A DNA stretch of 48,355 bases, from positions 1 to 48,355 of the forward strand of contig CAZJRB010000051.1 of NCBI GenBank assembly GCA_964547995.1. The letters are read 5' to 3'. Shown in pieces: positions 23,832-32,246 of the stretch. Numbering within the stretch: the first letter of the stretch is position 1; each line of letters opens with the position of its first letter. The notes below the pieces were generated by a model that had not been told where the DNA came from, did no database searches, and was given only the letters and a program-made list of their open reading frames with translations. Origin of the DNA: CAZJRB01 sp964547995. GTDB taxonomy: Bacteria; Planctomycetota; Planctomycetia; Pirellulales; Thermoguttaceae. Position numbers and translations under genes: made by a program.

Positions 23832-25061
23832 CTACCGAGTTCGGGAAACACGGTCAACGCCGGCCGCTACCCCATTTGGAGATTCGGGCGGAGACACTTT
23901 ACGCGTATTCGGGGATGGACTGCCGAACGCACAGCGATAGGCAATCGCATTACTGGGACAGACGTTCAGGCAACGGGCGCAACTGTAGCAATCCGCCCCG
24001 AACAGCCCGCCTTTCACTTTGCTCTTTGCAGCCCCCAGTGGACACGCTTGCACGCATGCTCCACAGTCGGTACACAGGTCCCGGTCGATGCGCACGCGCA
24101 CCAGGCTGAGCCTCTCTGCGAGCCAGGAGATGAATCCGAACGGGCATACGAACTGGCAGAACGGGCGGTACATCGCCAGCGACGTCGCCAACGCCACTAC
24201 GACCGTAATCAGGATCGACGGAGTCTCGAAGTCGAGGTTGAACAGGTTGAAGGGATTCACAAAGTGGTAGATAACGAAACCTTTCTTCCCGCCGACAATC
24301 CCGAACAAGAACAGCAGCATTAACAGGAAAAGACTGCCCCGGACCAGATTCGATACGAGGAAAGGCACCTTCCGGCGCTTGATGCGTTTGAGAATCGGCA
24401 GGCTAAAGAGCAATTCCTGCAGGGCGCCGAACGGGCAGGCCCAACCGCAAACTAGCTTGTTTCCGACGATAGCCAGACCAATGAAGAATAGGAACAAGAC
24501 CAGCTTGCCCCAGACGGAAGGGTAGAGCCCTACCATCGACTTGAAGACCTTAACGGCCCCCTCCATTGGGTTCGGCGACTTGCCGAGAACGAAGCCGCAG
24601 ACGATCACGGCGACCAATAGCGTGAAGACGTACGGGGCACGCGGATACCAGGTCTTGCGTTCGGAGACGGGAGCCCCGTCCGGACGTCCCAGGCGGACGA
24701 GGAAAACCAGTCCCCACAGCACAATCGCTGCGAAGACGTAGTATTTCAGCCGGCTGGGCCGGTGAGAGAGGAGATGGCCGGCCGCGTGATCGAGTTCATC
24801 TTGCCCGACGCCGAGCTTCCGAAGCGGTTTTGCTTTCGGTGCGTCCACCGGCAAGCCGAGTTCGCGTGCCAGGGCCTTACCCGTGGCGCCCAGTTTCGGC
24901 GCGATGTCCCGGATGCTCATCTCCACCGTCAGCGAGGAAACGGAGACCGCCTCATGCTCGGGCTCCGATATCCACCCGAAGGCGACGATACCGACGGCAA
25001 CCGTCAGTGTTCCGATCAGCCAACGGTACTGAGTCTTCGACAGTTGAACGAAATACGACAC
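23832..25061 (-). CDS. NapH/YccM-like membrane iron-sulfur protein
   Basis: A 409-aa membrane electron-transfer protein. An N-terminal helix is followed by a soluble domain of about 75 residues, then about five more transmembrane helices. It has CGWACPFGALQEL and CQFVCPFGFISWL (the two CxxxCP motifs of the NapH family), and a C-terminal pair of 4Fe-4S sites: CTDCGACVQACPLG and CYSCARCLNVCPSNAI. It probably passes electrons from quinol to soluble or periplasmic partners. A GTG start at 25061 (after GAAGGA) is preferred to 25109. The inserted soluble domain after the first helix (ALARELGLPVDAPKAK) is unusual for NapH. The neighbouring FAD-rhodanese gene starts 75 bp downstream. Confidence 0.88.
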   Translation of the reverse strand: MSYFVQLSKTQYRWLIGTLTVAVGIVAFGWISEPEHEAVSVSSLTVEMSIRDIAPKLGATGKALARELGLPVDAPKAKPLRKLGVGQDELDHAAGHLLSHRPSRLKYYVFAAIVLWGLVFLVRLGRPDGAPVSERKTWYPRAPYVFTLLVAVIVCGFVLGKSPNPMEGAVKVFKSMVGLYPSVWGKLVLFLFFIGLAIVGNKLVCGWACPFGALQELLFSLPILKRIKRRKVPFLVSNLVRGSLFLLMLLFLFGIVGGKKGFVIYHFVNPFNLFNLDFETPSILITVVVALATSLAMYRPFCQFVCPFGFISWLAERLSLVRVRIDRDLCTDCGACVQACPLGAAKSKVKGGLFGADCYSCARCLNVCPSNAIAYRCAFGSPSPNTRKVSPPESPNGVAAGVDRVSRTR

Positions 25062-25130
25062 GACGGTTCCTTCACAGTTGCTGTCCACGGCGGTTCTGGG
25101 GCGCCGCAATCGCAGCCCATACCCGACGGC

Positions 25131-25679
25131 TCAACGCCGTCCCCAACCACGTCCTCCGCCACGTCCTCCGCCATGTCCTCCGCCACGTCCCCAACCACGT
25201 CCCCGCCCGGAGCCGTATTGAGGCCCGCCGCGCGAAGCGCCGCTGCCACCGGCCCAGAAGGGGCGAAGGCCCTCGTCGCGCAGCCGAATCGTGGTTCCAT
25301 CGAGCGTCAACAATTGGGCAACGTAGTGGTTGTCCGGCATCTTGTTGGTGCGGAAAGCGTGAACGGTCACCTTCTTTCCAACGGTCAATTGCTCGACGAT
25401 GTAGTCCACGGCGGCCGCCGGGCCGAGGTGAATGTTCAGCTTCTTTCCTTTGGGCGTCTCCAGCAGGAAGTGGGACCCGACGTCGGCTGGTCCCGTGGTG
25501 TTTTTGCAGGGCCCGGTCTCCGTCGCCAGCACCTTCCCTGAAAGCAATACTACTTCCGGCTTGACGGCCTGCCGTCCTACGCCGGATAGTTCGCCCATGC
25601 CCTTCTGAGCATGAGCAGGGGGCGCAAGAGCACCCCATGACAGTGCCAGGATCGCTGTAAGGGCCGTTGTGACTTTCAT
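25131..25679 (-). CDS. Secreted OB-fold-like protein with Gly/Arg-rich tail
   Basis: A 182-aa exported protein. The signal peptide is MKVTTALTAILALSWGALA with cleavage near PAHA-QK. The middle (about 45-140) reads as a small beta-barrel: EVVLLSGKVLATETGPC, HFLLETPKGKKLNIHLGP, LTVGKKVTVHAF, and HYVAQLLTLDGTTIRL. The last about 40 residues are a low-complexity tail of GRGWGRGGG and GGRG units ending GWGRR. The tail DNA is a chain of related 12-bp units. GGAGG before the ATG at 25679 fixes the start. I do not know a function; a metal- or nucleic-acid-binding tail is a guess. It sits between the MBL-fold gene (52 bp) and the NapH-like gene (69 bp) on the same strand. Confidence 0.75.
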   Translation of the reverse strand: MKVTTALTAILALSWGALAPPAHAQKGMGELSGVGRQAVKPEVVLLSGKVLATETGPCKNTTGPADVGSHFLLETPKGKKLNIHLGPAAAVDYIVEQLTVGKKVTVHAFRTNKMPDNHYVAQLLTLDGTTIRLRDEGLRPFWAGGSGASRGGPQYGSGRGRGWGRGGGHGGGRGGGRGWGRR

Positions 25680-25731
25680 GACTTTCGTCCTCCAATGTTT
25701 GGTACGTTTAGTGAACGTCGTTCGCCTCGTC

Positions 25732-26565
25732 TTAAACGGTGAATACTGACCCGACCGGGCACTCAAAGCACTTACCGGGCAACTGGGACCAAAGACAGGT
25801 GGCGGCGCCCATTCCCGTACAATGAGCCGGGCCGACCCGCTGCACCCCGTATCGCTTCAGTGCCGCGACCGTCGCTTCCAACCGCCGCGCTGTCGCACGT
25901 ACCAGGTGCATGCCGCCGAGCACTGCGTAAACCCGGTCCCGGTCCGTCAGCTCGGCAACGTAATCCAGCGTGTTGACCACACCGGCATGGGCACAGCCGA
26001 GAACCACGATGGTCCCGGCAGGCGTCTCGACGTACAATGCCTGATCGTCCGGCAGCGGGTCCGGCTCGGTACACGACCGGCCGAGATAGAAAGGGCCGCC
26101 GGTATCCTCGAAATCGTTCCGCCGCGGGATTTCGCCCGTCACATGAACCCCTGCCGTCAATTCCGTCGGTTCACGTGTCCATATCAGGCTCTGCGTTCGC
26201 CGGCGCAAAGCCTGCTCGTCAAGACCGGTTCCAATGCTGCGGTGCGGAGGCGTATTTTCCCGATGGTACTTCTCTTTCAGTGCGGCCGGGTGCAGATATA
26301 AGTCCACATGGCCATTCGATTTCAGCACGTTTTCCAGACCACCTGTGTGATCGAAGTGGCCGTGACTGATCACGAGCATCTCGGCGTCATCCAGCGGGAT
26401 TTCGAGGTGTTCGGCATTATGGCGAAGCACCCCGCCCTGGCCGGTGTCGAACAGAATGCGGCGCCCGTCGGCCTCAATCCACAATGCCAGCCCGTGTTCG
26501 GCCAGCAGATCGGCCCGGCGCACCGTGTTTTCAGCCAACACCGTTATTCGAAGATCATCAATCAC
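25732..26565 (-). CDS. Metallo-beta-lactamase-fold hydrolase
   Basis: A 277-aa MBL-fold protein of the group annotated as 7,8-dihydropterin-6-methyl-4-(beta-D-ribofuranosyl)aminobenzene-5'-phosphate synthase-like. LWIEADGRRILFDTGQGG, SHGHFDHTGGLENVL (HxHxDH), VVLGCAHAGVVNTLDY and GGMHLVRAT supply the metal ligands. A C-terminal segment with three Cys (HCTGMGAATC, CFECPVGSVF) may bind extra metal. The GTG start at 26565 is chosen because GAGG lies five bases upstream and the start overlaps the stop of the radical SAM gene; ATG at 26589 is the alternative. It is probably translated by coupling. Confidence 0.88.
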   Translation of the reverse strand: MIDDLRITVLAENTVRRADLLAEHGLALWIEADGRRILFDTGQGGVLRHNAEHLEIPLDDAEMLVISHGHFDHTGGLENVLKSNGHVDLYLHPAALKEKYHRENTPPHRSIGTGLDEQALRRRTQSLIWTREPTELTAGVHVTGEIPRRNDFEDTGGPFYLGRSCTEPDPLPDDQALYVETPAGTIVVLGCAHAGVVNTLDYVAELTDRDRVYAVLGGMHLVRATARRLEATVAALKRYGVQRVGPAHCTGMGAATCLWSQLPGKCFECPVGSVFTV

Positions 26566-27496
26566 GGTCACCTCGACCTTGTGCGGCATGGTAGTGCAGC
26601 CGCCCTTCAGTTCGTGTTTGCAAAAGCAGCCCTTCGGCGCTGAGGTGTTCAACATACTTGACGACTTCATTGCGGTGCATGCCCAGCCCGCTGGCAATGT
26701 CGTCCATTGAACAGGGGCGCCTTCGCAGTAGATTCAGGACGTCTTCTCGACTAGCAGCGAATCCGGCCTGTCCGTGAACGTCCTGAAAGTCGGCGATTAC
26801 TTCGGCAGGTGGATTGAACATTTTTGCCAGTTCGGTCAGGCGTTCGCGTGAGATGCCGATTGCGAAGCTCTCGGCCGGCGGGCGCGTCACGGTGTTCAAT
26901 TGGACACGATCCGGTCCGATGAGCTTTGCACATTCGGCTAGCTTGGCAGACTCGGCCTTGATTGCCGTGTAGGCACCCAGCACGAATACCTCGAGCCAAT
27001 AGTCGCCCCGGAACTCGCGGCGGAAGTCCGCCAGCCCGGCCAACATCCTCTCAAAAGAGACGTCCTTGTGGGGACGGTTCACGAGGCGGAACATTTCTTT
27101 GTCGCCGGCGTCGAGCGAGGGAACGATAAGATCGGCATTCATTAACTGCTTGCGGACCTCTTCCTGCCACAACAAGGATCCGTTGGTTAGCACTGCCACG
27201 GGCACGCCCGTCATCGCTTTGATCCGGTCGATGAGTTCGCCGCACCGCGAGTAAAGGGTGGGTTCGCCCGACCCGGATAGAGTGATGTAATCCGGACGTG
27301 CTGAGAGCCTGTCCTTCAATTCGAGAACAACGTCGTCCAGCGGCGCCCACTCTTTTCGCTCCGTGGTCTTGCAAGTGGTGTTGCCAAGTTGGCAGTAGAT
27401 GCAGTCGTAGCTGCACGTTTTCAGCGGTACAAGGTCCACGCCGAGCGAGCGTCCGAGCCGGCGCGAGGGCACCGGGCCAAATATGTAGCTGGTCAT
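26558..27496 (-). CDS. Radical SAM protein with C-terminal winged helix
   Basis: A 312-aa radical SAM enzyme of the COG0731-like group. The FGPVPSRRLGRSLGVDL opening is characteristic, and CSYDCIYCQLG holds the CxxxCxxC cluster. ITLSGSGEPTLY is the GE motif. The last about 60 residues form a winged helix (VLNLLRRRPCSMDDIASGLG, then HRNEVVKYVEHLSAEGLL) that may bind nucleic acid or a partner. The start overlaps the preceding gene by ATGA (27493-27496). The substrate is unknown. The operon link to the MBL-fold protein and the C_GCAxxG_C_C protein suggests a role in cofactor or thiol modification. Confidence 0.9.
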   Translation of the reverse strand: MTSYIFGPVPSRRLGRSLGVDLVPLKTCSYDCIYCQLGNTTCKTTERKEWAPLDDVVLELKDRLSARPDYITLSGSGEPTLYSRCGELIDRIKAMTGVPVAVLTNGSLLWQEEVRKQLMNADLIVPSLDAGDKEMFRLVNRPHKDVSFERMLAGLADFRREFRGDYWLEVFVLGAYTAIKAESAKLAECAKLIGPDRVQLNTVTRPPAESFAIGISRERLTELAKMFNPPAEVIADFQDVHGQAGFAASREDVLNLLRRRPCSMDDIASGLGMHRNEVVKYVEHLSAEGLLLQTRTEGRLHYHAAQGRGDRD

Positions 27497-28179
27497 GGCG
27501 GCTCCCGGTCTTCATCGTCTTCGAGAGCCGATGGTGCATCTGCATTATCGGCGCTGCGGGTGCTGAACTCGTCTAAGAGGATTTGCGCAGTCCATTTTGC
27601 CGCGAGTCCGACCACTTCCGGACAGTCTCGCTCCGCCTTTTCGCGCACGTCCTTGCACAACACGCTCCCGTAATGCTCTTCATACTGCTTGTAGAGCTTG
27701 CGGATCAGCTTGTGCGACTGTTTCGTCGAGCCTTCGAACTTGGCGTTCCTTCGTCTACCGCACAGATAGCCGATAGCCATTCCCGCGCCGGTAAACGAAC
27801 CGCAGTTTTGGAGCCCGGTCGGTGTGGCCCCGCCGTCCAGAGAACTGGCTCCCCGGAACAGCCCTTTGTCTGCCGCCAGGAATGGAATGGCGTCCTGAAG
27901 GGCCGCCAGAGTGCATTGCGAGCATCCGCCATAATTTTTTTCGTACTGGTGGCCGAGCCGGTATGCCTCCTCGATGATTTCCTGCTCGCGGCCGGCAACG
28001 TCGAATCGTTGTCCCTGCCGGCCGGGAGTATTACTTTCGGCACACCGGATTTGCCTACAGAGGCCGGTTATGAGGCCCAGTCCGACTCCCGCCGTCGTTA
28101 GCCGCACGATTTCGCGCCGTGTCGGCCGTTTTTGGCGGCCGTCAACCGGCGTGTCGTCAATGGCACACAATATGTTCAT
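27493..28179 (-). CDS. C_GCAxxG_C_C family redox protein with Tat-like signal
   Basis: A 228-aa protein. The family pattern of spaced Cys is visible: NYGGCSQCTLAALQDA, then NCGSFTGAGMAIGYLCG, then SVLCKDV and ERDCPEVV. Members are small putative redox or metal-cluster proteins of unknown function, mostly in anaerobes. Unusually, the N-terminus has TRREIVRLTTAGVGLGLITG, which looks like a twin-arginine export signal with a hydrophobic core, so this copy may be exported already folded with its cofactor. The ATG at 28179 follows AAGGTGAG. It overlaps by four bases both the hotdog gene upstream and the radical SAM gene downstream, a sign of tight coupling. Confidence 0.85.
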   Translation of the reverse strand: MNILCAIDDTPVDGRQKRPTRREIVRLTTAGVGLGLITGLCRQIRCAESNTPGRQGQRFDVAGREQEIIEEAYRLGHQYEKNYGGCSQCTLAALQDAIPFLAADKGLFRGASSLDGGATPTGLQNCGSFTGAGMAIGYLCGRRRNAKFEGSTKQSHKLIRKLYKQYEEHYGSVLCKDVREKAERDCPEVVGLAAKWTAQILLDEFSTRSADNADAPSALEDDEDREPP

Positions 28180-28751
28180 TTTCTCACCTTGAACCCGCAT
28201 GACTGGTTTTCTCGCCTCTGCCTGCATCCTGCCTGAGAATTGGCTTGTTCCACAAACTTTCCCGTGGCCCTTGCCTTGACCTGTTGATTCTGAATGAGTT
28301 CTGCCTTCAACAAGTGGTAAGGCGGAGAGGACATCTCAATCCAAGCACGTACAAGCGAACCTTGATCGGTAGCCACCGGATGGCAAAATCGCACTTTTAA
28401 TTCACCCGTGACTCCCGAGCGTCCATGCGCGAACAGGCAGTTGGTCATGGCGCCGTCCAGCAGCGACGTGATCACGCCTCCGTGCAACATGCCGGGAAAA
28501 CCTTCGTAAATGGCGTCGCAATTGAAATGTGTTTGCACGCTGCCGTCATCCAACATGGGAAACTCAAGACGCAATCCAGATTCATTTCCAGGGCCACACA
28601 CGACACAATTCGGGTGGGCTTCCTTGTGGAGGTCGGATGAAGCGTCCAATGTGGTTTCAGTCGTCATGGAGACAGCCCCGGCAGTCAATTCTCCGTTGAG
28701 ATAGCCCCGAACGATTTGTGCACGTGTCTTCGGCAGCATGTTCATCACCAC
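28176..28751 (-). CDS. PaaI-type hotdog thioesterase (second copy)
   Basis: A 191-aa hotdog protein with an about 45-residue N-terminal extension. CVVCGPGNESGLRLEF is the Cys-containing entry block, FPGMLHGGVITSLLDGAMTNC the hotdog helix with the catalytic Asp, and GELKVRFCHPVATDQGSL the strand region. The start is one of GTG 28751, GTG 28748 or ATG 28745; GAGAGGA lies upstream and best fits the first two. It overlaps the next gene by ATGA. A role in releasing CoA from an aromatic or acyl thioester is likely from the family, but its link to redox genes is unexplained. Confidence 0.82.
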   Translation of the reverse strand: MVMNMLPKTRAQIVRGYLNGELTAGAVSMTTETTLDASSDLHKEAHPNCVVCGPGNESGLRLEFPMLDDGSVQTHFNCDAIYEGFPGMLHGGVITSLLDGAMTNCLFAHGRSGVTGELKVRFCHPVATDQGSLVRAWIEMSSPPYHLLKAELIQNQQVKARATGKFVEQANSQAGCRQRRENQSCGFKVRK

Positions 28752-28808
28752 GCCAATCCTCTCTTGCTTGAAAAACTTTTCGGCCAGCAGCGTTTTGTCA
28801 ACATTTTG

Positions 28809-29663
28809 TTACCTTCCCGAGTTGAGATTGCCAGCGAGAATCAAACCGACAACGCCGGCAAACGCCTTGGCTGCCGGCGGTTGAGGGCCGTCGCGCACGA
28901 GCGGTATCCCGTCATCTCCGCAGATAACGACCTCGGTGTCGATTGGAATCTGCCCCAGGAAGGGAACGTCCATCTCCCGGGCCAACGCCATGCCGCCCCC
29001 GCGCTTGAACAGGTCTATCTTCTCCCCGCATTTCGGGCAGACAAAACCGCTCATGTTTTCCAGGACACCGATAACAGGCAGCGACAGGGCATTGCAGAAA
29101 GAAACACAGCGGCGTACATCCGAGATGGCTACTTCTTGCGGCGTGGTGACGATCACCGCGCCCGACGGAGTGCCGACAAGCTGGGCTATCGAGAGCGGCT
29201 CGTCGCCGGTTCCGGGCGGGGAATCGACCACGAGATAATCGAGTTGCCCCCAAGTGACGTCCTTGAGGAACTGGCGGATGAGATGGTATTTCCTGGGCCC
29301 CCGCCAGATCACGGGATCTTTGCCGTTGGCAAGCAAGAAACCGATGGACATCACGCCCAGGTTGTCGCTCACCTTGACAGGTATGATTTCTTCGTTGGTG
29401 ATTTGCACGCCGCGGTCTTCGAGCCCCATCAGCTTCGGTATGCTTGGTCCGTGGACGTCGATATCCAGGAGCCCCACGCGTTTCCCCGCCCGGGCCAGGG
29501 ATATTGCCAGGTTTGCGGCGACGGTGCTCTTCCCCACGCCGCCTTTGCCCGAAAGAACGAGTAGCTTGTACCCGATCTCCGACATGCGGCCCTGGAGCGC
29601 CTGCTCTTCGAGTTGACGCTGTGCTTCGTCGACCATCGGTGTGTTCTTGGTGGATTGCGGCAT
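28809..29663 (-). CDS. mrp: Mrp/NBP35-type iron-sulfur carrier ATPase
   Basis: A 284-aa P-loop NTPase. It has the deviant Walker A SGKGGVGKSTVAANLA, GLLDIDVHGPSIPKLMG, a Walker B-like VVDSPPGTGDEPLS and, near the C-terminus, FVCPKCGEK, whose CxxC bridges a 4Fe-4S cluster in dimeric Mrp proteins. The family assembles and delivers iron-sulfur clusters. It lies 57 bp from the hotdog gene and 30 bp from the MinD-ferredoxin gene on the same strand. Mrp-like proteins also occur in the ORP loci of sulfate reducers, sometimes fused to the ORP domain; here they are separate. Confidence 0.93.
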   Translation of the reverse strand: MPQSTKNTPMVDEAQRQLEEQALQGRMSEIGYKLLVLSGKGGVGKSTVAANLAISLARAGKRVGLLDIDVHGPSIPKLMGLEDRGVQITNEEIIPVKVSDNLGVMSIGFLLANGKDPVIWRGPRKYHLIRQFLKDVTWGQLDYLVVDSPPGTGDEPLSIAQLVGTPSGAVIVTTPQEVAISDVRRCVSFCNALSLPVIGVLENMSGFVCPKCGEKIDLFKRGGGMALAREMDVPFLGQIPIDTEVVICGDDGIPLVRDGPQPPAAKAFAGVVGLILAGNLNSGR

Positions 29664-29693
29664 GATATCGATCCTCGATTGAATTGGCTCCTG

Positions 29694-30608
29694 TCACGGG
29701 GTTGCGAGCGGGCCGAGCTTACCCAGCCTGTTCGACACCTCCAACCAGACCTTTTGGGTGTCGGTTGCGGCCCCGGTCTCGGTATATTCGACCAGGGCCT
29801 GTTTCTGAATCTGTGCCTTCGTCACGGCCGGGTCGTATCGGATTCTGCCGATTCCTTCGACACCGATCCGCCGGGCCTCGTTTTCAATCTCCGTCGCCAG
29901 TTCCGCGTTCAGGTCCCATTTGTTGACACATACGAGCGTCTGGATGCCAAAGTGCTTCGTCAGTTGCGCCACGCGGCCTAAGTCGTGCAGGCCGCTGAGC
30001 GTCGGTTCCGTTACTACCAGGACCAGATCCGCGCCGGTAATCGAGGCGATGACCGGACACCCGATCCCGGGCGACCCGTCGATAACCACCAGGTCGAGCT
30101 TCCGCCCGGTGGCAAGCTTCTTTGCCTCGGTGCGGACGAGACTCACCAGCTTGCCGGAATTCTCCTCGGCAATTCCCAGCCTGGCGTGGACCATGGGTCC
30201 GAATCGCGTGTCGGAGATGAACCACTGGCCGTTTTCGGCGGGCGCAAATTCGATGGCGTCCTCGGCGCAGAACCAGGCGCATACTCCACAGCCCTCACAG
30301 CCGATCGGATCGACCCGGAACGTCTTCGGCGCCCGGCCGTTACCCGGCCCGTCGTAGAAGATGGCGTCGTACCGGCATATCTCCTCGCACTTGCCGCAGG
30401 CGGTGCAACGCTCCGGAATGATCCTTGCCTGCGAACCGCCGGAGAACCCGCTTTGCTTGACGATCTTCGGCTCGAGAACCAGGTGCAAATCGGCCGCGTC
30501 GACGTCGCAGTCGGCCAGCACCGCACTTTCCGCCAGCGCGGCAAACGAGGCAACCAGGGACGTCTTTCCCGTTCCGCCTTTGCCGCTGATGACCACAAGC
30601 TCTTTCAT
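29694..30608 (-). CDS. MinD-family ATPase with inserted ferredoxin domain (A)
   Basis: A 304-aa ATPase. The P-loop is VISGKGGTGKTSLVASFA. A two-cluster ferredoxin is inserted at about 60-110: CTACGKCEEICRYDAI and CEGCGVCAWFCAEDAIEF. VVIDGSPGIGCPVIASI is Walker B, and VVTEPTLSGLHDL follows. It is paired with a second such ATPase directly upstream, overlapping by ATGA. The pair is the hallmark of ORP loci, where both ATPases form a complex with the small NifX-fold orange protein. The open frame extends upstream through the other ATPase in a different frame, but the ATG at 30608 is the true start. Confidence 0.92.
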   Translation of the reverse strand: MKELVVISGKGGTGKTSLVASFAALAESAVLADCDVDAADLHLVLEPKIVKQSGFSGGSQARIIPERCTACGKCEEICRYDAIFYDGPGNGRAPKTFRVDPIGCEGCGVCAWFCAEDAIEFAPAENGQWFISDTRFGPMVHARLGIAEENSGKLVSLVRTEAKKLATGRKLDLVVIDGSPGIGCPVIASITGADLVLVVTEPTLSGLHDLGRVAQLTKHFGIQTLVCVNKWDLNAELATEIENEARRIGVEGIGRIRYDPAVTKAQIQKQALVEYTETGAATDTQKVWLEVSNRLGKLGPLATP

Positions 30609-31456
30609 CCGGCTCGGGCTCCCTCCATAACAGTCTCCAATAGCCCCGCAAACATCGCCCGGTATTCCGGCAGCGCGTCGCAGGCCATCACGCCCCGCGA
30701 ATAGGCTTCGGCCAGTTTTCGGTCGTCGGGGATCTCTTGAAGAATGGGAATGCGTTGCTTCGCGCAATACGAATAGACTTCCCTCTCGCCGATGTCCGCC
30801 CGGTTGATCACCACGCCGAACGGCAGCTTCAACACCCGGACCATCTCCACGGCGAGCTTTAAGTCGTGGAATCCGAACGGGGTCGGCTCGGTCACGAGAA
30901 TAACGAAATCCGCTCTCCGCACGGATTCGATCACAGGGCAGGACGTCCCCGGCGGGGCGTCGACGATCGTAAGGTCCGCCTGAAAGCCGGTCGATTTGAC
31001 CGCCCGGATCACGGGAGGGCTCATCGCCTCGCCGATCTTCAACAACCCCTGGGCGAACCGGATTGCCCCGGCCCGCCCCGTCTCCAAAACGCCGATCTCC
31101 CGAGACACCTCGGTAATCGCATCCGTCGGACAAACCAACGAGCAGCCGCCGCAACCATGGCACAACTCGGGGTATACCAGCACCTTCTTCCCCACGCGGA
31201 CGATCGCGCTGTACTGGCAAATCTCGCCGCACTCGCCGCAGAGGGTACACTTCTCGGCGTCGACTTGGGGGACCAGGTTTCCGACGGGTTTCCGGTCGGT
31301 GATTTCCGGTTTCAAGAAGATGTGCCCGTTGGGCTCTTCCACGTCGCAGTCGAGGTAGGCGACCTTCCGGCCGTTTTGCGAAGCGACCGTGGCGAGGTTG
31401 GTCGCAACCGTCGTCTTGCCGGTGCCGCCTTTGCCGCTGGCTATGGCAATCTGCAT
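30605..31456 (-). CDS. MinD-family ATPase with inserted ferredoxin domain (B)
   Basis: A 283-aa ATPase. The P-loop is IASGKGGTGKTTVATNLA, then YLDCDVEEPNGHIFLKP. Ferredoxin insertion: CTLCGECGEICQYSAI and CHGCGGCSLVCPTDAI. Walker B is TIVDAPPGTSCPVIESV, then VTEPTPFGFHDLKLAV. It is about one third identical by eye to copy A, so this is an old duplication kept as a pair. It starts 5 bp after the NifX-GM gene and overlaps copy A by four bases, so all three are very likely made from one message. Confidence 0.92.
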   Translation of the reverse strand: MQIAIASGKGGTGKTTVATNLATVASQNGRKVAYLDCDVEEPNGHIFLKPEITDRKPVGNLVPQVDAEKCTLCGECGEICQYSAIVRVGKKVLVYPELCHGCGGCSLVCPTDAITEVSREIGVLETGRAGAIRFAQGLLKIGEAMSPPVIRAVKSTGFQADLTIVDAPPGTSCPVIESVRRADFVILVTEPTPFGFHDLKLAVEMVRVLKLPFGVVINRADIGEREVYSYCAKQRIPILQEIPDDRKLAEAYSRGVMACDALPEYRAMFAGLLETVMEGARAG

Positions 31457-31461
31457 GGGGC

Positions 31462-32166
31462 TCAGCCTTTGTTTTCCAATTGGCGTATTCGCTCCTGGAT
31501 CTGCTGCACCTGTTGCAGCATGACCTCGGTCTGTTGCCGGAGGGCGGCCAGTTCCTCTTCCTTGCTGGCGGCTTGAGATGGAGGGATGTCCGGCGCACTA
31601 CCCGGCCCGGGGCCACTCGCCGCCCCCATCCCCATTCCCCTACCCATGCCGCCTCCGCGCCCCATTCCGCGACCCATACCGCCACCGCGTCCCATACCGC
31701 CTCCCATTCCTTTTCCCATACCCATTCCGCCACCCATTCCCATTCCGCCACCTGCCGGCGGCGGTTGCTGACCTGCCGGCGTCTGGCCTTGGGCAGGCGA
31801 ACCGGTCGTGCCGAAATGGCTTGCAACGTTCGGTGCATCGGTTGCCTTGAATTGGTTTGCCTTGAATTGCTCCACCACCTCGCGTATCGCTCCGGAACAT
31901 CCAACGATCACCTCGATCCCGGCTGCCGCAAGGGTCTGATAGGCATTGGGACCGCAGTTGCCCGTAAGCACGCACTGAACGCCTTTCTCGGCCATCAGTT
32001 GTGAAGATTGAATACCGGCGCCCCCGCCGAGCATCACGTTCGGGTTTTCGATGGCCTCGAAGTCGAGGGTTTCCGTTTCGACGACCAGAAAGCAGGGGCA
32101 CCGGCCGAAGCGGGGATCGACGGCCGCATCCAACGAGGGTTGTTGCGCAGTAACAGCGATTTTCAT
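31462..32166 (-). CDS. NifX/ORP-fold protein with Met-Gly-rich linker and C-terminal coiled coil
   Basis: A 234-aa protein in three parts. Residues 1-115 are a NifX-like domain: MKIAVTAQQPSLDAAVDPRF, then AGIQSSQLMAEKGVQCVLTG and NCGPNAYQTLAAAGIEV. Residues about 135-185 are a low-complexity MGMGGGMGRG region with about 17 Met. Residues about 200-234 are a Gln/Glu-rich coiled coil (EEELAALRQQTEVMLQQVQ, then RIRQLENKG). NifX-fold proteins bind metal-sulfur clusters; Met-rich chains often bind Cu(I). A copper-binding tail on an ORP-like domain would be notable since ORP of sulfate reducers carries a Mo-Cu-S cluster (known), but this is inference here. Confidence 0.82.
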   Translation of the reverse strand: MKIAVTAQQPSLDAAVDPRFGRCPCFLVVETETLDFEAIENPNVMLGGGAGIQSSQLMAEKGVQCVLTGNCGPNAYQTLAAAGIEVIVGCSGAIREVVEQFKANQFKATDAPNVASHFGTTGSPAQGQTPAGQQPPPAGGGMGMGGGMGMGKGMGGGMGRGGGMGRGMGRGGGMGRGMGMGAASGPGPGSAPDIPPSQAASKEEELAALRQQTEVMLQQVQQIQERIRQLENKG

Positions 32167-32246
32167 TTTCTTGCTTCCGTAGTTTTTCGGAAAGTGCCGC
32201 GTTCAGTAAAACCGGCAGGACACCGTGATTTGCCGCGATACCCCGC

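Noticed and set aside
23832..25061. Nitrate reductase (nap) operon member NapH
   Set aside because: The Cys motifs match the NapH family, but no napA, napB, napD or napG is nearby, so a nitrate role is not supported.
30609..31904. N-terminal extension of the first MinD-ferredoxin ATPase to give a 736-aa protein
   Set aside because: The upstream part is an out-of-frame reading of the second ATPase and the NifX-GM gene. The ATPase starts cleanly at 30608 with ATGA overlap.
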